This document shows positions 1 through 8,289 of a stretch of 64,000 nt of DNA, piece after piece. The notes below the pieces were generated by a model that was not told where the DNA came from, ran no database searches, and saw nothing but the letters and a program-made list of their open reading frames with translations. A program made the translations under genes and the position numbers. Position 1 is the first letter of the stretch; every line of letters begins with the position of its first letter. Origin of the DNA: Bordetella genomosp. 13 (GTDB lineage Bacteria > Pseudomonadota > Gammaproteobacteria > Burkholderiales > Burkholderiaceae_B). The stretch spans positions 3,472,001-3,536,000 of the forward strand of contig NZ_CP021111.1 of assembly GCF_002119665.1 (NCBI RefSeq), in the 5' to 3' direction.

Positions 1-608
1 CCGTCGTTGCCCACGCCGGTGGTCAAGCGCGTCAGCGGCTCGTTGGAAGCACGCTTGGGCACAAGGTTCACCACGCCGCCTGCGCCGCTGCCTCCCGGAG
101 GCGCGCTAGTCAGGAAGGTGGAGGCGCCGCGCAGCACGTCGACCCGCTCGAAGAATTCGCTGGCGATGTACTGGCGGGGCAGCAGGCCGTACAGGCCGTT
201 GTAGGCCACGTCATCCGAATACAGAACCTGGCCGCGGATGAAATAGGTTTCCTGAAAATTGCCGAAGCCACGCGCCACGCGCACGCTGGGATCGTTCAGC
301 AACACGTCGGCGACGCTGCGGGCTTGCTTGTCCTGGATCAGCTCGTTGGTGTAGCTGGTCACGCTGAAGGGCGCGCTCATGTTGTCTTTGGTGCCCAGGA
401 TGCCGAGTTTGGCTCCAGTGGCGACCTGCCCTCCTGCATAGGCCGGCGCCAAGCCTTCGGCCGAGGCGTCGGCGCTGGCTTCGACCGACACGGTCTCCAG
501 CGTTGTGATCGGAGCGCTGTTCTGCTGCGCGGCCGGAGTTTGAGCGTGGACGGGGGCGGCCATGCAGGGCAGCGTGGCGATCAGGTAAGCCAGGGGACGT
601 AGTTTCAT
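1..608 (-). CDS. TonB-dependent siderophore receptor, N-terminal part (cut by window edge)
   Basis: The start codon is the ATG at 608 and the gene runs off the left edge, so about 202 residues are visible. It begins with a signal peptide (MKLRPLAYLIATLPCMAAPVHA then Q). A TonB-box-like stretch (TLETVSVEA) follows, then the plug domain with VADVLLNDPSVRVARGFGNF, YFIRGQ and VDVLRGASTFL. These are hallmarks of outer-membrane ferric-siderophore receptors, which import Fe-chelates using TonB energy. The receptor starts directly with the TonB box and has no N-terminal signalling (STN) domain, unlike the receptor at 57212. A Fur-like box lies 62 bases upstream, so iron repression is likely. The barrel is missing from the window, so the ligand cannot be assigned. 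Other open frames over this stretch are shadows. Confidence 0.9.
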   Translation of the reverse strand, partial: MKLRPLAYLIATLPCMAAPVHAQTPAAQQNSAPITTLETVSVEASADASAEGLAPAYAGGQVATGAKLGILGTKDNMSAPFSVTSYTNELIQDKQARSVADVLLNDPSVRVARGFGNFQETYFIRGQVLYSDDVAYNGLYGLLPRQYIASEFFERVDVLRGASTFLTSAPPGGSGAGGVVNLVPKRASNEPLTRLTTGVGND

Positions 609-669
609 GCGACGGTTCGGGGGTGTAGAGAAATAGGAACTGCAAAGCAAGGGGCGATGATAGCAAAAA

Positions 670-688
670 CAGAATCATTCTCATTGAT
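670..688 (-). promoter_or_regulatory. Fur box upstream of the siderophore receptor
   Basis: Read on the minus strand this is ATCAATGAGAATGATTCTG, matching 12 of 19 positions of the classical Fur box GATAATGATAATCATTATC and including the diagnostic TGAGAATGATT. It sits about 60 bases ahead of the receptor start at 608, where a Fur-iron complex would block transcription. The assignment is by consensus only. Confidence 0.7.
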
Positions 689-750
689 ATTGACATGGCT
701 AGCATCAAACCGTGCCCTCTCTACAACGTTGATGCATTCGGCCCGAAAAG

Positions 751-773
751 AAAAAGGACCCTTGCGGGTCCTT
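751..773 (-). terminator. Rho-independent terminator after phoU
   Basis: AAGGACCC (754-761), loop TTGC, GGGTCCTT (766-773) form a perfect 8-bp stem. On the minus strand it is followed by a run of T residues (complement of 751-755 and beyond). It lies 47 bases past the phoU stop and separates phoU from the receptor gene. Confidence 0.85.
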
Positions 774-819
774 GTCCGACATGCCGCCGCGGAGGGCGGC
801 AATCCATGAGAGCGAAAGC

Positions 820-1545
820 TCAGCCTTCCGCGGCCTCGCCTTCCTCGTCGCCACGCGCCTGGCGCTCGGTGTTGCGCACGCCGGTGTGGCGCACGTCGGC
901 GCCCTTGACCATGTAGATGACGCGCTCGGACATGTTCTTCGCGTGGTCGCCGATGCGCTCTAGCGCGCGGGCGATGAACACCATGTCGATGGCCCGCGAG
1001 ATGGTGCGCGGATCTTCCATCATGTAGGTGATCAGGTTGCGCAGGGCAGCCTTCCACTCTTTGTCGACTTCCTTGTCGCTGCGCACCACCTTGGCGGCCT
1101 GCACGGCGTCGAGGCGGGCGAATGCGTCGAGCGACAGGCGCAGCATGTTGCCGACCATGTCGGCCATGTGGCGCAGTTCGACCAGCTGGATCTGCGGGCG
1201 GTCGGTGTCCTGCATGCGACGCACGGTGGTGGCGATCTTGTCGGCCTCGTCGCCGGAGCGTTCCATGTCGGTCAGCATCTTGGACACGGCCAGCAGCGTG
1301 CGCAGGTCGATGGCGGTGGGCTGGTGGCGCGCCAGCAGCAGGCTGATGCGCTCGTCGATCTCGACCTCGTAGCGGTTGACCTCTTTCTCGCGCTCGCGGA
1401 CCTTTTCGACCAGTTGCGGGTCATGGGACGACAGCGCTTCGACGGCCTCGTAGATCATGGCCTCGACCACGCCGCCCATTTGCAGGAACTGCGAGCGTAC
1501 GTGTTCAAGGTCGGCGTCAAACTGCTTGTTGGTGTGCTCCGTCAT
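820..1545 (-). CDS. phoU: Phosphate-specific transport system accessory protein PhoU
   Basis: This 241-residue protein has the usual length for PhoU and two tandem PhoU helical-bundle domains. Family-typical segments are visible: the start MTEHTNKQFDADLEHVRSQF, MERSGDEADKIATTVRRM in the first domain and ARALERIGDHAKNMSERVIY in the second (E..D motifs that bind metal). PhoU dampens the PhoR-PhoB response and controls the Pst phosphate transporter when phosphate is plentiful. Here it stands alone: no pstSCAB, phoB or phoR is next to it in the window, and its neighbours are rpiA upstream and an iron receptor downstream. A candidate Pho box about 120 bases upstream suggests it has its own phosphate-responsive promoter. 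Confidence 0.95.
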   Translation of the reverse strand: MTEHTNKQFDADLEHVRSQFLQMGGVVEAMIYEAVEALSSHDPQLVEKVREREKEVNRYEVEIDERISLLLARHQPTAIDLRTLLAVSKMLTDMERSGDEADKIATTVRRMQDTDRPQIQLVELRHMADMVGNMLRLSLDAFARLDAVQAAKVVRSDKEVDKEWKAALRNLITYMMEDPRTISRAIDMVFIARALERIGDHAKNMSERVIYMVKGADVRHTGVRNTERQARGDEEGEAAEG

Positions 1546-1665
1546 CCGGATTCCTTGCGTGGTTATGAGCAGGCACGTCGCCTGGATAATAGTGCCCCGC
1601 GGGCTGCGTAATCACAAGGGGCGACCGCGACCGCCCCAAGGGAAACCTATTCGGCCCGCCAGCTT

Positions 1666-1683
1666 ATGACTTGTATATGACAG
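1666..1683 (-). promoter_or_regulatory. Candidate PhoB-binding Pho box upstream of phoU
   Basis: On the minus strand the sequence is CTGTCAT-ATAC-AAGTCAT. The Pho box consensus is two CTGTCAT half-sites 11 bases apart; here the first half matches 7 of 7 and the second 5 of 7 with correct spacing. It lies between the rpiA stop and the phoU start, oriented toward phoU. Only a weak -10 follows, as is usual for PhoB-activated promoters. Confidence 0.55.
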
Positions 1684-1714
1684 CAATGTGAAGCGCAGCG
1701 GGCCGCCCGGCCGG

Positions 1715-2395
1715 TCAGGCCGGCTTGTCAAGGCGCCGGATGCCGCTCTGCGTGGCCAGCAGCGCCACGTCTGCCCCGGCGAGCGCGAACAGGCCGCAGG
1801 TCACCACGCCCGCCATGCCGTTGATGTCGGTTTCCAGCGCCCTGGCATCGGCGATGGACAGACCTGCCACGTCGAGGATGACGTTGCCGTTGTCGGTGAC
1901 GAAGCCCTCGCGCAGGCGGGGCCGCCCACCCAGCGCGGCCATGCGCCGGGCCACTGCCTCGCGGGCCATGGGAATCACTTCGATGGGCAGCGGGAAGGCG
2001 CCCATCCGCTGCACCAGCTTGGACTCGTCGGCGATGCAGATGAAGCGCTCGGCAACCGAGGCCACGATCTTCTCGCGCGTCAGCGCGCCGCCGCCGCCCT
2101 TGATCATGTGCAGATTGGCATCGATCTCGTCGGCGCCGTCCACGTAGATGGGCATGGATTCGACATCGTTGAGATCGAGCACGGCCAGGCCATGGCCGGC
2201 CAGCCGCGCCGCGCTGCGCTCGGAACTGGCCACGGTGGCCCGCACGCGTCCCTTGAAGCGCGCCAGGCCGTCGATAAACAGGTCGGCCGTGGAGCCGGTG
2301 CCCACGCCGATGACCACGTCGGGCGCCGCGACGGCGTCGACGAATTCCAGGGCGGCATCGGCCGCCTGCTGCTTGAGTTCCTGCTGAGTAAGCAT
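1715..2395 (-). CDS. rpiA: Ribose-5-phosphate isomerase A
   Basis: Interconverts ribose 5-phosphate and ribulose 5-phosphate in the non-oxidative pentose phosphate pathway (cytoplasm). I chose the ATG at 2395 ([19 protein letters not shown]), which gives 226 residues, the normal RpiA length; an upstream in-frame start at 2452 would add 19 residues of no family resemblance. The conserved substrate loops are present: GTGST at residues 32-36, DGADE at 86-90 and KGGGGA at 99-104, with TREK just after. The neighbouring gene upstream (AidB-like) is 96 bases away and functionally unrelated. Confidence 0.95.
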   Translation of the reverse strand: MLTQQELKQQAADAALEFVDAVAAPDVVIGVGTGSTADLFIDGLARFKGRVRATVASSERSAARLAGHGLAVLDLNDVESMPIYVDGADEIDANLHMIKGGGGALTREKIVASVAERFICIADESKLVQRMGAFPLPIEVIPMAREAVARRMAALGGRPRLREGFVTDNGNVILDVAGLSIADARALETDINGMAGVVTCGLFALAGADVALLATQSGIRRLDKPA

Positions 2396-2491
2396 GATGT
2401 GATGTCCGGCGCGCGCCGCGCAAATCGGTAAAACGGAAAGCCAGTCCGGCAATGTAGCAGATGCGTCCGCACTACTGTCCCGCGGTCGCCG

Positions 2492-4150
2492 CTATCCCAG
2501 CCCCGGCCAGGCGCGCGCCAGCGCCTCGCCCGTATCGTGGCCCTCGGGCCATTCGCCGACGATGCCGGCCGGCTGCGCGAGCCGGGTCGCCGCGAAGGCG
2601 GCGGCGACCGGCGCGGGCGCATGGCGGATCAGCAGAGCCGCCTGCCACAGCCGCGTCAGCCCCGCGGCCACGCGGCGCGCCAACGGCTCGGCGCCCGCTG
2701 GATCGTCCAACAGGCGCAGCCAGACATCCATGGCCTGATCGTACGAAGCCAGCACGCCGCGCGCCGCATCCAGCTCGGCGCGCAGCGCCGGCAGGGTCTC
2801 GGGCTCGCGCGCCAGCGCCCGCAGCACGTCCAGCGCCATGATGTTGCCAGAGCCTTCCCAGATGGAGTTCACCGGCGCCTCGCGGTAGATGCGGCCCAAT
2901 GGGCCCTCTTCCACGTAGCCATTGCCGCCCAGCGCCTCCATGGCCTCGGCAGCGGCGACGATGGCGCGCTTGCATACCCACAGCTTGGCCGCCGGCGTGC
3001 CCACGCGCAACAGCGCGCGTTCGCCCGCTTGGTTGGCATGGTCCACCGCCCGCGCCAGGCGCATGGCCAGCGCGGTGGCCGCCTCGCTTTCGAGCGCCAG
3101 GTCGGCCAGCACCCCGCGCATGACGGGCTGGTCCAGCAGCCTGCGGCCGAAAGCCTGGCGGTGGGTGGCGTGATGCAAGGCCTGGGCCAGCGCCTGGCGC
3201 AGCAGCGCGGCGCTGCCCAGCACGCAATCCAGCCGTGTGGCGGCGGCCATTTCCAGCAGCACGGCCAGCCCCCGGCCGGGCTCGCCCAGCATCACGCCCC
3301 AAGCCTGTTCGAACTCGACCTCCGCGCTGGCATTGCTGCGGTTGCCGACCTTGTCCTTCAGCCGGCGGATGCGCACGGCGTTGCGCGGCCCTTCGGGAAT
3401 CCAGCGCGGCACGAAGAAGCACGACGGGCCCGCGTCCACGCGCGCCAGCACGAGATGCGCGTCGGCCTGCGGCACCGAGAAGAACCATTTGTGGCCCGTA
3501 AGAAGATAGGCCTGCCCACGGCCGGCCGTACCGACGGGTTCCGCCGTGGTGGCCACGGCGCGCAGATCGGATCCGCCCTGCTTCTCGGTCAGGCCCATGC
3601 CGATGAGCGCGCCGCGCTTGCCGGCCAAGGGCACATCGCCGCCGTCGAACTCGTGCGTGAACAGCACGGGCAGCCACTCGTGCGCATAGTCCAGCGCGCC
3701 GGCCGGCTCGCGCATCAGCAGCGGCACGGCGGCATGCGTCATGGTGGTGGGACAAAGCGTGCCGGCCTCGGCCTGGCCCTGCATCAGATAGGCCGCGGCG
3801 CGCGCCGCGTGGGCCCCCGGCTTGCGCTGCAGCCAGGCATTGCTGTGCAGCCCGCGCGCCGCGATGCCGTGCATCAGTTGCGCCCAGGCGGGATGGAATT
3901 CGATGCGGTCGACGCGCTGGCCCGTGCGGTCGTAGGCATGCAGGATGGGGCCGTGGCGATTGGCCAGTTCGGCCGCCTGCAGGGTCTGGGCCCGGCCCAG
4001 CCAGGCGCCGTGTTCGCGCAGTTCCTCTTGCCAGGCGGCGGCGCCTTCACGCAGCACGGCCTCGCGCAGCACCGGATCGGTGTCGTACAGAGAGTAGTCT
4101 TCGAGCGGCGGGACCTGGTTCACCACCTGATGCGTGCTGAAAGCGTGCAT
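2492..4150 (-). CDS. AidB-like acyl-CoA dehydrogenase
   Basis: A 552-residue flavoprotein of the acyl-CoA dehydrogenase superfamily, close in size to E. coli AidB (541 residues). Visible marks are THAAVPLL and MGLTEKQGGSDLRA in the FAD/substrate region, RIRRLKDKVGNRSNASAEVEF, and LEALGGNGYVEEGPLGRIYR plus WEGSGNIMALDVLRAL near the C-terminus. The long N-terminal domain before residue 170 and the extended C-terminus are features of the AidB subgroup. E. coli AidB is induced by alkylating agents and binds DNA, and it has weak isovaleryl-CoA dehydrogenase activity. Whether this copy serves alkylation defence or acyl-CoA oxidation cannot be decided from sequence. No Ada box was recognised upstream, and a 3-methyladenine glycosylase gene lies far away at 19.2 kb. 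Confidence 0.85.
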   Translation of the reverse strand: MHAFSTHQVVNQVPPLEDYSLYDTDPVLREAVLREGAAAWQEELREHGAWLGRAQTLQAAELANRHGPILHAYDRTGQRVDRIEFHPAWAQLMHGIAARGLHSNAWLQRKPGAHAARAAAYLMQGQAEAGTLCPTTMTHAAVPLLMREPAGALDYAHEWLPVLFTHEFDGGDVPLAGKRGALIGMGLTEKQGGSDLRAVATTAEPVGTAGRGQAYLLTGHKWFFSVPQADAHLVLARVDAGPSCFFVPRWIPEGPRNAVRIRRLKDKVGNRSNASAEVEFEQAWGVMLGEPGRGLAVLLEMAAATRLDCVLGSAALLRQALAQALHHATHRQAFGRRLLDQPVMRGVLADLALESEAATALAMRLARAVDHANQAGERALLRVGTPAAKLWVCKRAIVAAAEAMEALGGNGYVEEGPLGRIYREAPVNSIWEGSGNIMALDVLRALAREPETLPALRAELDAARGVLASYDQAMDVWLRLLDDPAGAEPLARRVAAGLTRLWQAALLIRHAPAPVAAAFAATRLAQPAGIVGEWPEGHDTGEALARAWPGLG

Positions 4151-4251
4151 GGGCCCTCCCTGGCCGGCCCGTACGGCGCGGCTGCGTCCGACGGGCCCGA
4201 AACCACACGCTAGCAGCAGCGCCCGCCGTCAGGCAAGCGCCCCGCGCGGAC

Positions 4252-5136
4252 TCAGTTCAGCAGGCGCGCTTCCAGCGCGCGCGCATCCTTGTAGCCCATC
4301 AGCTCCATGATGTCCTCGATGCTGGCCAGCAGGTCGGGGCGGTCGGCCGGCTCGCCGGTCTCCATGACCTGGCGCATGACCTGCAGGGCCTGCGTCATCG
4401 AACGGATGGCCGCGGCCGGCAGCATGCGCGGCAGACTGATGCGCCGCACGCCCAGGGCCTTGAGTTCGGGCAGCGGAATCAGCGGCGTGGTGGGACGGTT
4501 GCGGATGCCGAAGCCCATGTTGATGCTGACCGGGATGCCGGCCGCATCGACGATGCGCTTGATGTCGTCGGCGCTGCGCACGGCATCGGGGAACAGCATG
4601 TCGGCGCCCGCGGCGGCATAGGCCTTGGCGCGGCGCACCGCGCCCTCGATGCCTTCGACGGCCAGCGCATCGGTACGGGCGACGATGACGAAGGCGTCAT
4701 CGCGGCGCGCCTGGCACGCAGCCTCGATCTTGCGGACCATTTCTTCCTGGGGCACCACGTCCTTGCCCGGCATGTGGCCGCAGCGCTTGGGGCTGACCTG
4801 GTCTTCGAGGTTGACGCCCGCCACGCCGGCCTCTTCGAACAGGCGCACGGTGTGGAACACGTTGACCGGATTGCCGTAGCCGGTGTCGGCGTCGGCCGTC
4901 AGCGGAATCGATACCGAGCGCGCCAGGTTGCGGCAGTGGTTGACGTTCTCGGTCAGGCCCATGACGCCGATGTCGGGCACGCCCAGCAGCGCGTTCGACA
5001 CCGCGGCGCCGCTGGTGCAGGCCGTCTTGAAGCCGGCGGCTTCGACCAGCCGGATGCTGTAGCCGTCGTAGACGCCGGGCGAGACGATGAACTCTCCGCT
5101 CTGCAGCAGTTGGCGGAATTTCTGTGCGCTGGTCAT
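4252..5136 (-). CDS. Isocitrate lyase/PEP mutase superfamily C-C lyase
   Basis: A 294-residue protein of the ICL/PEPM family. The start MTSAQKFRQLLQSGEF at 5136 is preceded by GGAG at good spacing; a longer frame reaches 5220 but lacks support. TADADTGYGNP is the metal-binding region and PKRCGHMPGK the active-site loop. The cysteine in KRCGH is found in true lyases (isocitrate, 2-methylisocitrate, 2,3-dimethylmalate, oxaloacetate hydrolase types) and not in PEP mutase, so cleavage of a 2-hydroxy di- or tricarboxylate is likely. The gene is divergent from the aconitase-like gene and shares the repeated operator motif with it. Substrate is open: isocitrate, methylisocitrate or dimethylmalate are candidates. 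Confidence 0.85.
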   Translation of the reverse strand: MTSAQKFRQLLQSGEFIVSPGVYDGYSIRLVEAAGFKTACTSGAAVSNALLGVPDIGVMGLTENVNHCRNLARSVSIPLTADADTGYGNPVNVFHTVRLFEEAGVAGVNLEDQVSPKRCGHMPGKDVVPQEEMVRKIEAACQARRDDAFVIVARTDALAVEGIEGAVRRAKAYAAAGADMLFPDAVRSADDIKRIVDAAGIPVSINMGFGIRNRPTTPLIPLPELKALGVRRISLPRMLPAAAIRSMTQALQVMRQVMETGEPADRPDLLASIEDIMELMGYKDARALEARLLN

Positions 5137-5206
5137 TGCTTGCTCCAATTGAAAAGCCTGGTCGAGTACGGCGGCGCGACAGCCGCAGCCGGGCCGAATG
5201 ATGGGT

Positions 5207-5243
5207 AGCCTAACAAACACGCGTCAAAAGTGTCAACTCTTTT
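5207..5243 (-). promoter_or_regulatory. Promoter and operator of the lyase gene (site A)
   Basis: AAAAGTGTCAACTCTTTT at 5226-5243 is an imperfect palindrome. On the minus strand it contains -35 TTGACA (5231-5236), followed by 18 bases and a -10 TAGGCT (5207-5212). A bound repressor would cover the -35 element. The core AGTGTCAACTCT belongs to a five-member motif family in this island. Confidence 0.65.
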
Positions 5244-5423
5244 GGATAGAACGATACGCGGCGCGGACATCCTCACGAGGCTTGCGCCACCGGGCGGAGA
5301 GGCCGCGGCACGATGCAGCGCAGCATCGTTCTACATGGAGAACTCGGCATGCGAGACGGTGCCCCGCCAAGCCGCCGAAGGCAGGTTTCATCCACCGGGC
5401 GATGATCTTAGAAAAACGGTATA

Positions 5424-5456
5424 AGTGTTGACAGTAAAATCAGGCAGACTTACTAT
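5424..5456 (+). promoter_or_regulatory. Promoter and operator of the aconitase operon (site B)
   Basis: The core AGTGTTGACAGT (5424-5435) contains -35 TTGACA (5428-5433). A 17-base spacer leads to TACTAT (5451-5456) as -10. The aconitase start is 34 bases further. Same motif family as sites A, C, D and E. Confidence 0.65.
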
Positions 5457-5489
5457 CCAATCGCCGTTTCCATACTGCCCATCGATTCA

Positions 5490-8237
5490 ATGCTCTCTGT
5501 ATTCCACCTGTCCGGCGACGCCATCCGCTATTTCGATATCGCTGCCGCGGCTCGCGACCGCGGACTGGACATCGCCACGCTGCCCTACGTCATCCGCGTG
5601 CTGTGGGAGAACCTGGGCCGCAACCAGCAATGGGGTCTGCCCGTGGCAGACGCCGAGATCGACGCGGTGGCGGCCTGGAACCAACGCACCGGCGCCGACC
5701 TGCCGCTGCGCGTGGCGCGCGTCATCCTGCCCGACTCCAGCGGACTGCCGGTGCTGCAGGATCTGGCAGCGCTGCGCGACGCGGTGGCGCGCCAGGGCGG
5801 CGACGCCGCCGCGGTGAATACGCAGTTGCCGGTGGACCTGATCGTCGACCATTCGCTGCAGGTGGACCACTGGGGCAGCGACCAGGCCGTGGCCCGCAAC
5901 CTGGGGCGCGAGTTCGAACGCAATGCCGAGCGCTATCGCTTCCTGAAGTGGGCGCAGCAGGCGTTCCGCGGCCTGCGCGTGTTTCCGCCGGGCACCGGCA
6001 TCATCCACCAGGTCAACATCGAGCACATCGCCCCCGTGGTGGTGCGCGCCGAGCGCGACGGCCAGGCCTGGGCCTATCCCGACTTCGTCATCGGCGGCGA
6101 CTCGCACACGCCCATGGTGAATTCGCTGGGCGTGCTGGGCTGGGGCGTGGGCGGCATCGATGCCGAGGCCGCGCTGCTTGGCCAGGCCTACACATTCCCG
6201 GTGCCCGAGGTCGTGGGCGTGCGACTGACCGGCCGCATCGCGGCGCCCGCCGTCACCACGGACGCGGCGCTGCTCATTACCGAAACCCTGCGGCGCGCGG
6301 GCGTGGCGGGCTGCATGGTCGAGTTCTTCGGCCCGGCCGTGGCCGCGCTGAGCGTGCCCGAGCGCGCCACCATGGCCAACATGGCGCCCGAGTATGGCGC
6401 CACCTGTGGTTTCTTCCCCGTGGACGCGAGCACGCTGGCCTACCTGGCCCATACCGACCGCAGCCCCGAACATGTGGCGCTGATCGAGGCCTATTGCCGC
6501 GCCAACAGCCTGTTCCGCGCGCCCGGGTCGCCCGATCCAGTTTATTCGCGCGTGATCGAGATCGACCTGTCGGCCGCCAAGCCCAGCGTGGCCGGCCCGC
6601 GCCGTCCGCAAGACCGCATGCCCATCGGGCGCGTGCCCGCCGACTTCGCCGAGCGCCTGCCGCTGCCGCTGAAAGAAGGCGGCTTCAACGCCACGCCGGG
6701 CGTCACGTCGGGACCGCTGCATCACGGCTCGGTGGTGCTGGCGGCCATCACTTCTTGTACCAACACTTCCAACCCCGCTGTCATGCTGGCTGCCGGGCTG
6801 GTGGCGCAGAAGGCCGTGGCCCGCGGCCTCGCGCCCGCGACGTGGGTCAAGACCTCGTTGGCCCCGGGCTCGCGCGTGGTCACAGGCTATCTGCAGCAGG
6901 CGGGCCTGCTGCCCGCACTCGAGGCGCTGGGCTTCTACGTCATCGGGTACGGCTGCACCACCTGCGGCGGCAAGTCGGGTCCGCTGGCCGAGGGCGTGCC
7001 GCAGGCCATCGAGTCCGGCGAACTGGTCGCCGCGGCCGTGCTGTCGGGCAATCGCAATTTCGAAGGGCGCATCCACAAGCTGATCCGCGCCAACTACATC
7101 ACGTCGCCGCCCATGGTGGTGGCCTACGCGCTGGCCGGCCGCATCGACCTGGACCTGGACAACGACCCGCTGGGCACGGACAAGTCCGGCCAGCCCGTAT
7201 ACCTGCGCGACATCTGGCCCACGCCGGAAGAGATCGCGGCGCTGCTGCCCCTGGCGCAGCAGCGCACCGCCTTCCTGCAGACGTACACGGCCTCGTCGGA
7301 CGAGAACGACGACCTGAAGCTGTGGCGCGACATGGAAGCGCCGCAGGGCCTGCGTTTTCCGTGGGATCCGCAGTCGTACTACCTGGTCGAGCCGCCCTTC
7401 TTCAAAGCGGCGGACGACGGCGACGCGCTGTCGCGCCTGGAGCGCCAGCTGCGCGGCACGCGCGTGCTGGCCGCCTTCGGCGACTCGCTCACCACGGACC
7501 ACATCTCGCCCGGAGGCGAGATCCCGCAGGACTCTCCGGCGGGCCGCTACCTGATGGACGCCGGCATTGCGCCGCGCGACTTCAACACCTATGTGGCGCG
7601 CCGCTGCAACTTCGAGGTGATGACGCGCGCCACCTTCGCCAACATCCGCGTGAAGAACCTGCTGGTGCCCGAGGTCGAGGGCGGCGTCACGCGCTATTTC
7701 CCGCGTGGGGCCGAGGCCGCCCCTTCCGATCGTGCCGAAGGCGAGGCCCCAGCTGCCCGGCAAGAAGGCATCCAGATGTCCATCTTCGACGCCTCGCGCG
7801 CCTACGAGGCCGATGGCGTCAGCACCATCGTGCTGGCCGGCAAGGAGTACGGCACGGGCAGCAGCCGCGACTGGGCCGCCAAGGGTTCGGCACTGCTGGG
7901 CGTGCGCGCCGTCATCGCCGAATCGTTCGAGCGCATTCATCGCGCCAACCTGGTCGGCATGGGCATCCTGCCCCTGGCCTTCCTGCCGGGCCAGGGATGG
8001 CGTCAGCTGGGCCTGAGCGGCACCGAAACCTATACGTTCAGCAATGTGGCGCAGGCCCTGCGCGACGGCACGCCGGTGCGGGTGGCGGCCGAAGGCGCAA
8101 ACGGCCGCATCGAGTTCGAAGCCGTGCCTCAGGTGCTGACGCAGGCCGAGCGCGAACTGCTGGCCGACGGGGGCATCCCGGCACAGGTCCTGCAGCATTT
8201 CCTGGCCGCCGGCGCGCACGAAGGCGCCGCGGTCTGA
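5490..8237 (+). CDS. Aconitase-family hydratase with a divergent active site
   Basis: A 915-residue single-chain enzyme of the AcnA/IRP branch. The three [4Fe-4S] cysteines are present: C423 in ITSCTNTSNP, and C489 and C492 in GYGCTTCGGKSGPL. The swivel domain follows (AGKEYGTGSSRDWAAKG). Several positions that are nearly fixed in AcnA differ: E. coli AcnA has GCTTCIGNSGPL where this has GCTTCGGKSGPL, and SYGSRRGNHEVMMRGTF where this has TYVARRCNFEVMTRATF (about residues 700-716). This suggests a substrate other than, or in addition to, citrate. It is the first gene of a plus-strand run (gaps of 52, 36 and 28 bases) with the amidohydrolase, amidase and COG0523 genes. A housekeeping aconitase presumably lies elsewhere in the genome. 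Confidence 0.88.
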   Translation: MLSVFHLSGDAIRYFDIAAAARDRGLDIATLPYVIRVLWENLGRNQQWGLPVADAEIDAVAAWNQRTGADLPLRVARVILPDSSGLPVLQDLAALRDAVARQGGDAAAVNTQLPVDLIVDHSLQVDHWGSDQAVARNLGREFERNAERYRFLKWAQQAFRGLRVFPPGTGIIHQVNIEHIAPVVVRAERDGQAWAYPDFVIGGDSHTPMVNSLGVLGWGVGGIDAEAALLGQAYTFPVPEVVGVRLTGRIAAPAVTTDAALLITETLRRAGVAGCMVEFFGPAVAALSVPERATMANMAPEYGATCGFFPVDASTLAYLAHTDRSPEHVALIEAYCRANSLFRAPGSPDPVYSRVIEIDLSAAKPSVAGPRRPQDRMPIGRVPADFAERLPLPLKEGGFNATPGVTSGPLHHGSVVLAAITSCTNTSNPAVMLAAGLVAQKAVARGLAPATWVKTSLAPGSRVVTGYLQQAGLLPALEALGFYVIGYGCTTCGGKSGPLAEGVPQAIESGELVAAAVLSGNRNFEGRIHKLIRANYITSPPMVVAYALAGRIDLDLDNDPLGTDKSGQPVYLRDIWPTPEEIAALLPLAQQRTAFLQTYTASSDENDDLKLWRDMEAPQGLRFPWDPQSYYLVEPPFFKAADDGDALSRLERQLRGTRVLAAFGDSLTTDHISPGGEIPQDSPAGRYLMDAGIAPRDFNTYVARRCNFEVMTRATFANIRVKNLLVPEVEGGVTRYFPRGAEAAPSDRAEGEAPAARQEGIQMSIFDASRAYEADGVSTIVLAGKEYGTGSSRDWAAKGSALLGVRAVIAESFERIHRANLVGMGILPLAFLPGQGWRQLGLSGTETYTFSNVAQALRDGTPVRVAAEGANGRIEFEAVPQVLTQAERELLADGGIPAQVLQHFLAAGAHEGAAV

Positions 8238-8289
8238 TCCAATATCCCGTTATCGACTCCTTCATCAACCGCGCAGAGACCCCAATCCC

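Larger units (their letters stand above)
5137..5489. other. Divergent control region between lyase and aconitase-like genes
   Basis: No gene is visible in these 353 bases. The two ends hold the operator/promoter elements described separately. The middle contains a distant inverted pair TAGAACGAT (5247-5255) and ATCGTTCTA (5325-5333), and a small hairpin CGATGC-N6-GCATCG (5311-5328). Their role is unknown; they may be remnants or a second regulator site. Confidence 0.6.

Noticed and set aside
211..708. 165-codon frame overlapping the left-edge receptor
   Set aside because: The receptor frame from 608 has a signal peptide and plug motifs; this one passes through the Fur box and has none.
5487..8219. 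910-codon open frame antisense to the aconitase-like gene
   Set aside because: It mirrors the coding gene codon for codon, is rich in His, Gln, Arg and Gly, and has no recognisable domain; a GC-rich shadow.
4252..8237. Methylcitrate cycle (prpB plus acnD)
   Set aside because: No methylcitrate synthase or PrpF nearby, the aconitase is not AcnD-like at the sequences I can compare, and the cluster carries amidohydrolases instead.
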